This document shows, in pieces, positions 26,468 through 36,094 of a DNA stretch of 46,906 bases. The notes beneath the pieces are model-generated. The model saw only the letters and a list, made by a program, of their open reading frames with translations. It did not search any database and had not been told where the DNA came from. This DNA comes from Rhizobium esperanzae (GTDB lineage: Bacteria > Pseudomonadota > Alphaproteobacteria > Rhizobiales > Rhizobiaceae), in contig NZ_JACIFY010000031.1 in assembly GCF_014197615.1 (NCBI RefSeq), forward strand, positions 1-46,906. The letters run 5' to 3'. How positions within the stretch are numbered: position 1 is the first letter of the stretch; every line of letters begins with the position of its first letter. A program made the position numbers and the translations under genes.

Positions 26468-27583
26468 CTACCGCCGGCCATATCCTTGAATCCACTGAAG
26501 AACATTGCCGTAATCACGAAGCGAAAGTTTGTATTCGTGACGCTTTTGGAACAAGCGAGCGTCTTCCGAGAAAGAAGATGTTGTTACCAGCATTGCGCTA
26601 CTTGCGTCCGCATCGACGAGTGTTCCGTACAGCTCGCGGACCAGTTCGACTCCCACCTTGCGATCATGCCGGTATCGCTTTGCTTCGACCAGGCACAACA
26701 GCCTGCCATGCGGTGTCGTCATGTAGGCGAGAATGTCCTTACCGCCGTCGCGTGTGGCCGGCGTCAGCTCGACATCGTATCCGAGATCCGTGAGGAGTTC
26801 TGCCACCAACTTCTCGAACTTTCGTGAAGGAAGGTCATAGATCCCTTCAGGTTGCCGCTGCAGCTGTTCAACCAACGCCTCGTTCACCGTGATGATCCGT
26901 GGCTTGACGTCGGTGATGAGTTCCGGCTTCGGGATGATGATCTGCTGGTCGAGTTGGTAGATTTCGCCTCGGAGCAGGCGCCTCATCTCGTCCAGGTTTC
27001 GTCCCCTGACAAGATTGGCGAGCATCGCCAATGCAAGAGGTAATCCAGCCCCTGCCTCCGCCATGTCCGCCAATTGCGCTGGAAGACGCTCGATGCCGAG
27101 CAGGCTCCTGAGCATATCGTGCGCATCCGAAGGACGTAAGGGTCCGAGATGCAGGACTTCCGCTCGGGAAATTTGGGGGGCATGTCGGGTCGCGAAGATG
27201 AGCGCTCGGACAGCCTTGAAGTTCAGAATCCGCTCGGTGATCTCGTCGAGTTCGCGCTCGCCAAAGACCTCAGCCTCGTCAATTGCAATAAACTCGGGAA
27301 TGTCACGATTCCGGTAAAGCTCATCAATTCGTGCGCGGATTTCAGCCATCGCCTCGACAGAGCTGTAGCGAGCAGTCCAAATATAGGGTGGCCGGCGCGT
27401 TCTCACGCTCGCGAGAAATTGCCTTATGAGGGTGGTCTTTCCCACGCCGGGAACACCAGTGATTACGATCGGCGATTGCCGAGTCCTACTCCGATCGTGC
27501 AGCCATTCCATCTCCCGTTGGCGGCCGAAGAAAACAGGGTTGAACGTGCCATGATCCCCGTCCCGTCCCATCTCTTCGTTCAA
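26468..27583 (-). CDS. STAND/NB-ARC-like NTPase fused to a C-terminal Mrr-type nuclease domain
   Basis: About 371 residues. Residues 20-200 form a P-loop NTPase: Walker A GVPGVGKTT (43-51), Walker B FIAIDEAE (about 98-105), an arginine-bearing FATRHAP sensor segment, and GLPLAL near 181, the GxP motif of STAND/NB-ARC ATPases. From about residue 245 a PD-(D/E)xK restriction-endonuclease (Mrr-like) fold follows: KFEKLVAELLTDLGYDVELT, DGGKDI with the metal Asp, then E-A-K (about 300-302). No WD40 or TPR sensor is present. TTG 27583 is chosen, with GGAGAG 8 nt upstream; ATG 27571 or GTG 27607 are alternatives. GC content is visibly lower than in treY and pbpC on either side, suggesting acquisition. 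It may be a defence (restriction or abortive) protein; the function is inferred from domains only. Confidence 0.8.
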   Translation of the reverse strand: MNEEMGRDGDHGTFNPVFFGRQREMEWLHDRSRTRQSPIVITGVPGVGKTTLIRQFLASVRTRRPPYIWTARYSSVEAMAEIRARIDELYRNRDIPEFIAIDEAEVFGERELDEITERILNFKAVRALIFATRHAPQISRAEVLHLGPLRPSDAHDMLRSLLGIERLPAQLADMAEAGAGLPLALAMLANLVRGRNLDEMRRLLRGEIYQLDQQIIIPKPELITDVKPRIITVNEALVEQLQRQPEGIYDLPSRKFEKLVAELLTDLGYDVELTPATRDGGKDILAYMTTPHGRLLCLVEAKRYRHDRKVGVELVRELYGTLVDADASSAMLVTTSSFSEDARLFQKRHEYKLSLRDYGNVLQWIQGYGRR

Positions 27584-27625
27584 TGCACGCTCTCCTCTAT
27601 GCTGCACACGTCCGGGTGATGCGCT

Positions 27626-29707
27626 TCAATCGATGAAAACGCCCACACTGGCGGCGCGGCCGGCTGAATCGATGACGGTCAGTTTCGAGTAGCCGCCGCC
27701 GTCGGGCAGCCATTGCTGGGTGCGGCGGCGCGAGAGATCGGGCAGCGGCTTGCCGTTGGCAAGCCAGCGGAAGGGGGCGCGGCCGCCCTGCAGCTTCAGC
27801 ATCAGCGGCGACAGGTCGCCGGCTCCGGCGCCGAGATCGATATGGGCGCCCTCGGGGGGATAGACGATCTGAGGCGCCGGCTCGCGGCCGGAGGCGACGA
27901 GCAGGCCGCTGGCATTCAGCGCAAAACGCCGCTGGCTGATCGGCAGCTCGGACTGCGCGATGCGCACGGCACCCGCCGGCGGGCGGGGCAGCGGCGTCGT
28001 CGATATGCCCGATTTGGCGAAGCCCTCGAACAGGATGGGCGCGGCGGTGCCGTAGCCGGTCAGGCCCGGAACGGCGCTGTTATCGGGCCGTCCGACCCAG
28101 ACGCCGAGCACATAACGGCCGTCATAACCGACCGACCAGGCGTCGCGATAACCGTAGCTGGTGCCGGTCTTGTAGGCGATGCCGCGCTGCGGCGCGCCGG
28201 CGGGGGGAATGACGCCGGAGAGAATATCGGCGACGTTCCAGACCGCGACCGGCTCCAGCAGCGGTTCGCCGTCGAGTTTGCCGGGCGTGCCGGTGATGCC
28301 GTCGCCGAGCCTTGCCGGCTGGCCGCGATTGGCGAGCGCCGTATAGAGCTGCACCAGATCCTTGAGCGTGATGCCGACGCCGCCGAGACCGATCGCCAGC
28401 CCCGGTGTCTCGTCCGGCGGCAGGACCGGGCGCACCTCGGCGCGGCGGAAGCGCACCATCAGCCGCGACGGGCCGACGGCGTCGAGCAGCTTGACAGCAG
28501 GCACGTTCAGCGAAAGCTGCAAGGCCTCGCGCACGGTGACGTCGCCCTGGTAGCTCATGTCGAAATTGCGTGGCCGGTAGCCGAAGAAATCGGCCGGCCG
28601 GTCCTCGATGATCGTCTCCTGGGAGACGAGGCCCTGCTCGAAGGCGAGCCCATAGATGAAGGGCTTCAGCGTCGAGCCGGGCGAACGGTTGACGCGCGTC
28701 ATGTCGATCCAGCCGGAGCGGCTGGCGTCGAAATAATCGGCCGAGCCGACTTCGCCGACGATCGCGCCGGTCTGGGCATCCGCCATCACCATGGCGAGCG
28801 AAAGCTTCGGCCCGAGTTTCATCGCCGCGGCGCGGGCGACCGATTCCAGCCCCTGCTGCACCTGCTTCTTCAAGGTCGTCTGGTGCTTGAGGACAGCAGG
28901 CTCCTTGCGCAGCGCGGCTTCGCCGACATGGGCGGCGAGTGCCGGCAATTGCATGCGCCGCGGCGGGATGGCGACACCCTCGGCCCGCTCCGCCTCGCCG
29001 TCGCCGACGGCTTCGGCCACGGCGGCCCGCTCGAGCACGCGCTTGCGCGCCTCTTGCGCCGCCTTGAGATTGCGGTCCGGCCGGCGCCGTTCCGGCAATT
29101 GCGGCAGGGCGACGAGCAGGGCGGCTTCGGCGACCGTCAGGCGGCGCGGCTCCTTGCCGAAATAGGCAAGGCTTGCGGCGCGCACGCCTTCCAGATTGCC
29201 GCCATAGGGCGCATGGGTGAGATAGAGATCGAGGATCTGCTCTTTCGACAGCCGCCGCTCGATCTGCACGGCGCGGGCGAGCTGCAGGAGTTTGGCCGAA
29301 AGCGAGCGTCCGGCGCGCGGCTCGATCAGCCGCGCCACCTGCATCGACAGCGTCGAGGCGCCGGAAACGATGCGGCCGTTGCGGATGAATTGCGTCGCCG
29401 CCCGCCCGAGTGCCCAGGCATCGATGCCGCCATGCTCGTAGAAACGCTGATCCTCATAGGCAACAAGCATGCGCAGGAATTGCGGATCGACGTCGGCGAC
29501 CGTGGTCTTCAGCCGCCAGCGGCCTTCCGAGGTCGCAAAGGCACGCAGCAATTGCCCGTCGGCATCCAGCACTTCGGCGGAAACCAGATCCGCTTTGTCA
29601 AGCGGCGGCGGAAAGGCCTTGTCGGCGGCGTCGAGCGCGAAGAGAGCCGCGCCGGCAAGAACAATGCCGGCGACGGATCCGATCGCAAACTTGTGCCACA
29701 GCCTCAT
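27626..29707 (-). CDS. pbpC: Penicillin-binding protein 1C
   Basis: A 693-residue bifunctional peptidoglycan synthase. An N-terminal membrane anchor (residues 8-26) is followed by a GT51 glycosyltransferase domain (EDQRFYEHGGIDAWALGRA with catalytic Glu near 85; GASTLSMQVARL). The transpeptidase domain has the active-site SPGSTLKP (SxxK), SLN and KTGTSYGYRDAW. The C-terminal 90 residues are the BiPBP-type domain of PBP1C. The start codon overlaps the upstream A2M stop by one base (TAATG), so the two are translationally coupled; A2M-PBP1C pairing is known in many Gram-negatives and is thought to defend or repair the envelope. Confidence 0.95.
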   Translation of the reverse strand: MRLWHKFAIGSVAGIVLAGAALFALDAADKAFPPPLDKADLVSAEVLDADGQLLRAFATSEGRWRLKTTVADVDPQFLRMLVAYEDQRFYEHGGIDAWALGRAATQFIRNGRIVSGASTLSMQVARLIEPRAGRSLSAKLLQLARAVQIERRLSKEQILDLYLTHAPYGGNLEGVRAASLAYFGKEPRRLTVAEAALLVALPQLPERRRPDRNLKAAQEARKRVLERAAVAEAVGDGEAERAEGVAIPPRRMQLPALAAHVGEAALRKEPAVLKHQTTLKKQVQQGLESVARAAAMKLGPKLSLAMVMADAQTGAIVGEVGSADYFDASRSGWIDMTRVNRSPGSTLKPFIYGLAFEQGLVSQETIIEDRPADFFGYRPRNFDMSYQGDVTVREALQLSLNVPAVKLLDAVGPSRLMVRFRRAEVRPVLPPDETPGLAIGLGGVGITLKDLVQLYTALANRGQPARLGDGITGTPGKLDGEPLLEPVAVWNVADILSGVIPPAGAPQRGIAYKTGTSYGYRDAWSVGYDGRYVLGVWVGRPDNSAVPGLTGYGTAAPILFEGFAKSGISTTPLPRPPAGAVRIAQSELPISQRRFALNASGLLVASGREPAPQIVYPPEGAHIDLGAGAGDLSPLMLKLQGGRAPFRWLANGKPLPDLSRRRTQQWLPDGGGYSKLTVIDSAGRAASVGVFID

Positions 29708-32700
29708 TATTGCGCCGCCACGACCTCCATCTTGCCGGTCGCCGTGCGGGCCGAAAGCTCGGGACGGTACATGTCCTCGACGCTGGCGGCCGGATGGTCG
29801 TAGGTGCCGGGGGTGACGGCGCGCACGACATAGGCGACGTTGAATTCGCGCTCATCGCCCTGAGCGCGGTTGAAGGCGGCGACGAAGCGGTCGTAGCGGA
29901 ATTCGGTATGGGCGGCGGAGATTTCGCCTATCCAGTCGAAATTCGTCATCTGGGCGCTGTCGACGAGGTTAGGATTGTCGATCTCGAAGCCGGCCGGCAG
30001 CAGATCGGTGATGACGATGCGCGACGGCCAGTCGTTGGTTTCGCGCACATGGAGGACGACGACGTAGCGCTCGTTCTGTTTCGCTTCGCTGACATTCGCC
30101 TCCTCGCCGTCGAGCGTATAATAGCTGCGCTCGATCAGGAAGCCGTCGCCGCCGGCCGGCAGCGGCGTGGTCGGGGCGGCAACGGTGGTGACGACGGCCG
30201 AGACCGCGTCACTCGTCTGGTTGGTCAGCGTCAGCGGATGGTCGGCGAGCGCCTCGCCGGTCATGCCGGCCATATAGGCGCCGGTGTGTGCGGCGCCGTT
30301 GACGTCGATTTTCAGGTCGTCGTCGCCGCCCTGGATGGCGCGCGCGGCAAGCAGCATCCAGGTTTCTTCCTGGGTGCTCTTGTATTTGCTGCGTCCCCAT
30401 TCCTTGGCGACGGCCTTGGAGAGTTCCGGAATGACCGGCGGCACCGGCCGGCTTTCGGCGGCAAGTGCCAGGATCGCAGCACCATCGCGCAGGATCGTGC
30501 CGTAGTCGGTGCGCGAGAAGTTCACGCGCGAGACCATCGACTGCTCAGACATTTGCAGCGCGTCGAGGAAGATGTTCTTCGAACGCTGCGCATCGCCGTA
30601 GAGCGCCAGTGCGGCGGCGATATGCGCCTTGGCGAGTGGCGTCGGGAAGTCGTTGATCATCGTGTCGGCGTAGTAGCGCAGATCGCTGATCGCGGCCTTC
30701 TTGTTGCGGGCAAGCACGTAGACGGCATAGGCGATCTGGTCGCCCTGGCCCTTGATGTCGGTGGTATAGGACAGCGTGTTCTGCAGGTTTTCCAGGGCCT
30801 GCACGAAGGCCTTTTCCGGCACGTCATATTTCATTTCGCGAGCCCGCGTCAGGAAATCGGTGACGTAGGAATCGAGCCAGACGTCGCCCGAATCCGGTCC
30901 CCAGAGGCCGAAGCTGCCGGCAGAGGCCTGATAGGAGAGCACGCGGTAGATCGCATCCTGCACGCGGCTGTGCACGTCGTCGTCATTGGCCATGCCGGCC
31001 TGCTTCGCGACTTCGGCGAGGTAGAGCAGCGGTAGCGCCCGGCTGGTGGTCTGCTCGGCGCAGCCGAAGGGATAGCGGTCGAGCGTCATCAGCAGGGCGG
31101 GAATGTCGAAGGCGGCCGACCGGGTGACATTGACGCTGATCGAGGCGCCGGGCAGCACACTGTCGGCAAGCAGGTTCTTGTCGACGGTGAGTTTTGCCCC
31201 GGGCTTCAGCGCCAGCACCCGCCGTTCGGTGATCGGCAGCGATGCCGGGCGCACCGGCACGTCGACCGTCTGGTCGAGCGAAAGGCCGGAAGCATCGGAG
31301 AGGTTGATCGAGACGCTGCCGGCGCCCGGTTGCTTGCCGATCAGAGACAGCGTCAGCTCGGATTTTGCCCCGGCTTCCAGACGGATCGTCTGGGCGGCGG
31401 AAGCCTGTTCGATGCCGACCGCGTCGTTGCCGGTCAGCTGCAGCTTGTAGTCGCCGGCCGGCGCATCGGTATTGGCGATGTCGAGGCGCAGATTGGCCTT
31501 GTCGCCGGGGGCGAGGAACTTCGGCAGGCTGGCGGTCACGACGACGGGATCACGGATGATCACATCCTTGACGCCATGGCCGACACCGGTCTTCGACCAG
31601 GCCACCGCCATGACACGCGCTGTGCCGTTGAATTGCGGAATGTCGAAGGAGACATACGCCTTGCCTTCGGCGTCGAGCTTTACCGGGCCGGAGAAGAAGG
31701 CGACGAGTTTCTGCGTCGGCGGGCTTGCCTGCAGCGCCACCGCACCGCCGTCGCCGCCAGTTCTGAGCTTGCCGGTCGCACCCAGCGAGCCGTCGATCAG
31801 GCGGCCATAGAGGTCGCGGATTTCAAGGCCGAGCTGGCGCTGGCCGAAATACCAGTCCTCCGGATTCGGCGGTTCGTAGCGCGTCAGGTTGAGAATGCCG
31901 ACATCGACGGCGGCGATCGTGACATAGGCGTCCTCATCGGCGCCGGCGCCCGCCACCTGCAGGCCGATCTCAAGCGGTCCGCGCGGCAGCATTTTTTCCG
32001 GCGTGTCGAGCTTGACCTGCAGCGCGCGCTGTTCGGGATCGACCTTCAGCCATTTGATTCCGATCGAGCGCATCGGCATGTGGCTGTCCTGGGCATCGCC
32101 GGGACGGAACAGCGTGGCGGTGACATAAGCGCCGGCGCCCCAATCCGCAGTGACGGGGATGTCGACCTCGCCGCCGCTCTCGCCCATCGTTGCATTCTGC
32201 ACGGCGACCAGCTTTTCGGTTCCGGCCGTCACCATCAGCTCGCCGCCGTAGCGCGAGGTGACTTTCAGCTTGGCGGTGTCGCCGATCTTGTAGCTGTCCT
32301 TGTCGAGGGCGATCTCAAGCCCGTCCGGTGTTTCGGTCGAGGTCGAGGTGACGAACCAGCCGGCGTCGAATTCGACGCTGGAGGTCGGGCCGTCGGCATC
32401 CGGGCTTTCCACTTCGAGGCGATAGCGGCCCCATTTCACCGGCACGGCGATCTTGCCGCCGTCCATCGTCGCGTCGACGCTGCCATTGGCAACCTGCTCG
32501 GCGGTATAGACCGGCTCGTATTTCCACGCCGTTCCCTCGCGATACCATTGGTATTCGCGGTTGAGGCTGTAGAATTTCCAGCGCAGGCCCTTGGTCTCCT
32601 GCTTCTGTCCGCCGGCATTAACGCCGACCACCGTGAAGTTGGCGATCGAGTTCTCCGGCAGGTCGTCGGAAAATTCCGGCTTGATGCCGATCGCCGCGCG

Positions 32701-35175
32701 GTCGCTCTTCACCGGAAGCACCAGCGAGCGCTCGATGGCGCGTCCGCCCGCTTCCCGCATTCTCACATAGACGGTGGCGTTGAGCAGCTGCGTCGTTGCC
32801 GGCAGGTCGCCGACGGTGAGATCGGTCGAGGCTTCGCCATTCTCGTCGAGCTCGGGCAGGCCGTCGAGCGGCAGGCGCGAATCCTCGCTCGCCTCCTCGT
32901 CGGCAAGACCGAACAGGAAGCCCTTAAAGGCGGCACTCTCGCGCGTCGGCTTGACGACGACGTCGCCTTCGAGCGTCAGGCCGGCGGCCGGGGCGCCATA
33001 GAGATATTTGCCCGCAATGGTGATCGTCGCCGGCGTATCCGGGCCGATTTCCTTGGCCTCGGTCTTGATCTCCATGTCGGTGCGATCGGGTACGAAATCG
33101 TCGACGAGGAAGCTCTTGCTGGCAATCGCGCTGCCCTTGGGGTCGGTATAGATATTCATCGTCCAGGTGCCGCGCATGGCGTTTTCCTGGGTGGCGAAAT
33201 CGACGCTGTAACCGCCGAGATTGCTGGTCTGGCTGACGATCCGCCGGTCTTCGACGCCATCGGGGCGGCTGAAGATGAAGGTGAGCGGCAGGTTCTCGAT
33301 GGCGTTGCCGTCGGTGTCGCGGGCGAGCGCCTGCGCATGCACCGTTTCGCCGGCGCGGTAGATGCCGCGTTCGGTAAAGGTCAGCACATCGATCGCGCCG
33401 GGGGCGGCACGGCCGGTGACGCCGCGGTCGGAAAGGTCGAAGCCGGCCCGCGTCATGTCGAGGAAGACGTAGTCCGAGGCGCCGTTCCTGGCGGTGATGA
33501 CGGCGGGCGTCAGCGCCGCGGTGCCGCGGATCAGGCCGGCGGTGAAGGTGGCGCGGCCGTTTTCGTCGGTCGTCGCGGTGCCGAGCACTTCATTGTTCTT
33601 GGCGAGCAACTGCAGCTCGACGCCTGCGATCGGCTTGGCCGAGGCGAGCGACCGGGTGAAGACGTTGAGCCCGTCCGTGCCGGCATAGGTGGTGATGCCG
33701 ATATCGGAGATGAGGAACCATTGCGTCGCCTGCGAATCCCACTCCTGCGCCGGGCCGTTCGGGCCGGTTGCGGTCAGCACGTAGATGCCGGGCTTGCGCT
33801 CCGGCAGCGCCTCGTCGACGGGGAAGCTGGTGACGATGTCCTTGTTGAGCTCGTTGGCGATGTCGATCGAGCCCTGCCAGACGAGTTCGCCGTTCTGGTC
33901 CTGAATGTTCTGGGCGCTGTAGCCGTCGAGCTGGCTCAGGAATTGCGAGTTGGTCAGCAGCGGCGCGATGGCGCGGTCGCCGATGCGGTAGAGCTTGAGA
34001 TTGGCCGAGGTCAGATTGACCGAGACGAGCGGGATGCCGCGGCGCGCCGTCGAGGGCAGCACGAAGCTGTCGCCGGTGAAGCGCACCATCTGGCTGCGGT
34101 CCTTGATATAGACGTCGATGCTGACGGGGGCTTCGAGCGCCTCGTCGACCGATGACGGCAGGCCGGTGCGGAAGGCGATCTTGTAGGTCTCGCCATGCGT
34201 CAGCCCCTCGACGCAGATCTGCTTGTCCTTGGTTTCCAGCGCCTTGGGGGCGGCCCCGTTCAGCGTCACGAAGGGGGTATAGTCGGTGGTCTTGATCAGC
34301 GCTTCGGAGAAGGTGACGCAGGCGCGCGGCGTGGCGCTGTCGGCATCGACCGTGTGTTCGGTGATGCGGAAGCCCTGCGTCGACTTCAGCTGCAGATAGG
34401 CCGCCTGCACATCCTCGGAGGCAACCAGCGCCAGGCTCGCCTTGTAGGCGTCGAGCGCCGGGCGGTAATTGGCGTTTCGGTCCAGGGCGTCGGCGAGGAC
34501 GGCGAGCGCCTCGGCGCGCTTCGGCTTGGTGCGCGTCAGCTCGTAGCCGTTCAGCGCATCGAGCACCGCCTGGCCTGATGTATTGGTCTCGGCGGTGCCG
34601 AGCGAAGCGGCGGCGCGGGCGGTTTCGAGCCAGAGATCGGCGTCGTCGGGGGTGATCGACAGCGCGCCATGGAAGGACTTCAGCGCGTCGGCCAGATTGT
34701 TGCCGGTGAGGTCGATGCGGGCATTGGCCGTCAGGCTGTCGGCGCCCTGGCCCTGCTGGTCGTCGGCAAGCGCCAGATTATCCTTGAAGTCGCGGGCCTG
34801 CTGGATGAGGTCGTTGCTCAGGAAGGTCAGGCGCGGTGCGGCGCCGAGATCCGGCTCCTGCTTGCCTGATGTTTCGACGATCTTGCCGGCGATGGCGCCG
34901 GGGAAGGCGTTCATCGTCTTGAAGTCCGACTTCAGGAAACACCATTTCACCTTGGGATTGTAGGTGAAGGCCTTGCAGCTCTTGTCGCCGATGCAGGAGG
35001 TCTTGCACTGGTCGAGCGAGACGTTCTGCTCGGTGCGAAGATCGAAGCCGAAGAAATCGGCGTCCTTGATCGTCTGAATGTCGCGCTTGGTGTCCGCAGC
35101 GGCTGCGGGAAAGCTGACGGCGATCGTGGAAAAAAATGCGATTGTCGCGGAAGCGAAAAACGAGCGCACGGACAT
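29707..35175 (-). CDS. Periplasmic alpha-2-macroglobulin family protein
   Basis: An 1822-residue exported protein. A Sec signal peptide (residues 1-25, ending FPAAAA) has no lipobox Cys, unlike the E. coli homologue. A PAN/apple-like module follows (DADFFGFDLRTEQNVSLDQCKTSC...CKAFTYN...WCFLKSDF), then TPR-like helices, repeated MG domains, and the bait/thioester region. The thioester-type motif FGCAEQTTSRALP (Cys and Gln retained) lies in the C-terminal third. Bacterial A2Ms trap attacking proteases in the periplasm. ATG 35175 is chosen because GGGGGG precedes it and the signal peptide then starts correctly. It is first in an operon with pbpC. Confidence 0.93.
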   Translation of the reverse strand: MSVRSFFASATIAFFSTIAVSFPAAAADTKRDIQTIKDADFFGFDLRTEQNVSLDQCKTSCIGDKSCKAFTYNPKVKWCFLKSDFKTMNAFPGAIAGKIVETSGKQEPDLGAAPRLTFLSNDLIQQARDFKDNLALADDQQGQGADSLTANARIDLTGNNLADALKSFHGALSITPDDADLWLETARAAASLGTAETNTSGQAVLDALNGYELTRTKPKRAEALAVLADALDRNANYRPALDAYKASLALVASEDVQAAYLQLKSTQGFRITEHTVDADSATPRACVTFSEALIKTTDYTPFVTLNGAAPKALETKDKQICVEGLTHGETYKIAFRTGLPSSVDEALEAPVSIDVYIKDRSQMVRFTGDSFVLPSTARRGIPLVSVNLTSANLKLYRIGDRAIAPLLTNSQFLSQLDGYSAQNIQDQNGELVWQGSIDIANELNKDIVTSFPVDEALPERKPGIYVLTATGPNGPAQEWDSQATQWFLISDIGITTYAGTDGLNVFTRSLASAKPIAGVELQLLAKNNEVLGTATTDENGRATFTAGLIRGTAALTPAVITARNGASDYVFLDMTRAGFDLSDRGVTGRAAPGAIDVLTFTERGIYRAGETVHAQALARDTDGNAIENLPLTFIFSRPDGVEDRRIVSQTSNLGGYSVDFATQENAMRGTWTMNIYTDPKGSAIASKSFLVDDFVPDRTDMEIKTEAKEIGPDTPATITIAGKYLYGAPAAGLTLEGDVVVKPTRESAAFKGFLFGLADEEASEDSRLPLDGLPELDENGEASTDLTVGDLPATTQLLNATVYVRMREAGGRAIERSLVLPVKSDRAAIGIKPEFSDDLPENSIANFTVVGVNAGGQKQETKGLRWKFYSLNREYQWYREGTAWKYEPVYTAEQVANGSVDATMDGGKIAVPVKWGRYRLEVESPDADGPTSSVEFDAGWFVTSTSTETPDGLEIALDKDSYKIGDTAKLKVTSRYGGELMVTAGTEKLVAVQNATMGESGGEVDIPVTADWGAGAYVTATLFRPGDAQDSHMPMRSIGIKWLKVDPEQRALQVKLDTPEKMLPRGPLEIGLQVAGAGADEDAYVTIAAVDVGILNLTRYEPPNPEDWYFGQRQLGLEIRDLYGRLIDGSLGATGKLRTGGDGGAVALQASPPTQKLVAFFSGPVKLDAEGKAYVSFDIPQFNGTARVMAVAWSKTGVGHGVKDVIIRDPVVVTASLPKFLAPGDKANLRLDIANTDAPAGDYKLQLTGNDAVGIEQASAAQTIRLEAGAKSELTLSLIGKQPGAGSVSINLSDASGLSLDQTVDVPVRPASLPITERRVLALKPGAKLTVDKNLLADSVLPGASISVNVTRSAAFDIPALLMTLDRYPFGCAEQTTSRALPLLYLAEVAKQAGMANDDDVHSRVQDAIYRVLSYQASAGSFGLWGPDSGDVWLDSYVTDFLTRAREMKYDVPEKAFVQALENLQNTLSYTTDIKGQGDQIAYAVYVLARNKKAAISDLRYYADTMINDFPTPLAKAHIAAALALYGDAQRSKNIFLDALQMSEQSMVSRVNFSRTDYGTILRDGAAILALAAESRPVPPVIPELSKAVAKEWGRSKYKSTQEETWMLLAARAIQGGDDDLKIDVNGAAHTGAYMAGMTGEALADHPLTLTNQTSDAVSAVVTTVAAPTTPLPAGGDGFLIERSYYTLDGEEANVSEAKQNERYVVVLHVRETNDWPSRIVITDLLPAGFEIDNPNLVDSAQMTNFDWIGEISAAHTEFRYDRFVAAFNRAQGDEREFNVAYVVRAVTPGTYDHPAASVEDMYRPELSARTATGKMEVVAAQ

Positions 35176-35384
35176 AGGTTCCCCCCAAGGATACAGGCGA
35201 TGCAGGCTCTGACCGGCGGGCACTCTCCTCACTCTACGGGAAATTGTCAATCTCACTCGCGCGCTGTTTCAACTTCGCACAGGCGCTTTCGTCCGGCTGT
35301 CACATCGGCGTGAGTGATCGCCTTGTGATTTGCGGCTTCGACTGACATGAGCAAGGATTTTCTGCGATCGCCGGAGGTAGCGCC

Positions 35385-36089
35385 ATGTTCACGTCATCCC
35401 GCCGCAGGAGTCTGACAGCGCTCCTTGCCGCCACTCTTCTTTCAATCGGTGCGAGTGCCGCAGGCGCGGCCGAAGACGCCGTCGTCATCCCGCCGCCTGC
35501 CGTCGACGAGGCCGCCGGGGCAGGGACCGAGACCGCCATTTTCGCCGGCGGCTGCTTCTGGGGCGTCCAGGGCGTCTTCCAGCACGTCAAGGGCGTCAAG
35601 AGCGCCGTCTCCGGTTATGCCGGCGGGAAGGCGGCGACGGCGCAGTACGAAACCGTCAGCACCGGCGCGACCGGTCATGCCGAATCCGTCGAGGTGACAT
35701 TCGATCCGAAAGAGGTGAGCTACGGCAAGTTGCTGCAGATCTTCTTCTCGGTGGCGCACAATCCGACACAGCTGAATTTCCAGGGGCCGGATCGGGGAAC
35801 GCAATACCGCTCGGCGCTGTTCGTCGCCGGGCCGGAGCAGCGCAAGGTGGCCGAGCGCTATATCGACCAGCTCGACAAGGCGCATGTCTTCGCCCAGCCG
35901 ATCGTCACCAAGGTGTCCGACACCACCGGCTTCTATCGGGCCGAAGCCTATCATCAGGATTTCCTGACGCTCAATCCGACCTATCCCTATATCGTCTACA
36001 ACGACCTGCCGAAAATCGAGAACCTGAAGTCGCTGTTTCCGGCCGACTACCGCAGCCAGCCGGTCCTTGTCAGGAAGGCCAAGGGCTGA
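35385..36089 (+). CDS. msrA: Exported peptide methionine sulfoxide reductase MsrA
   Basis: A 234-residue enzyme that reduces methionine-S-sulfoxide in proteins. Residues 1-28 are a signal peptide (twin-Arg-like RRRSLTALLAATLL, cut near AGAAE), so this copy acts outside the cytoplasm. The catalytic GGCFWG motif is near residue 56, with GYAGG, TGHAE and the FYRAEAYHQDF segment completing the MsrA fold. GGAGG precedes ATG 35385. It faces away from the A2M gene across about 210 bp and ends 5 bp before the convergent transpeptidase gene. No MsrB is fused or adjacent. Confidence 0.95.
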   Translation: MFTSSRRRSLTALLAATLLSIGASAAGAAEDAVVIPPPAVDEAAGAGTETAIFAGGCFWGVQGVFQHVKGVKSAVSGYAGGKAATAQYETVSTGATGHAESVEVTFDPKEVSYGKLLQIFFSVAHNPTQLNFQGPDRGTQYRSALFVAGPEQRKVAERYIDQLDKAHVFAQPIVTKVSDTTGFYRAEAYHQDFLTLNPTYPYIVYNDLPKIENLKSLFPADYRSQPVLVRKAKG

Positions 36090-36094
36090 CTGCT

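Noticed and set aside
27713..29803. Very long open frame on the plus strand across pbpC
   Set aside because: It is antisense to a complete PBP1C with all catalytic motifs; its translation is Arg/Gly/Asp-rich without any family motif, as expected of a shadow frame in GC-rich DNA.
31330..34155. 941-codon open frame antisense to the A2M gene
   Set aside because: The A2M frame has domain structure and signal peptide; the antisense frame is low-complexity, rich in Asp, Arg and Gly, and has no ribosome site or motif.
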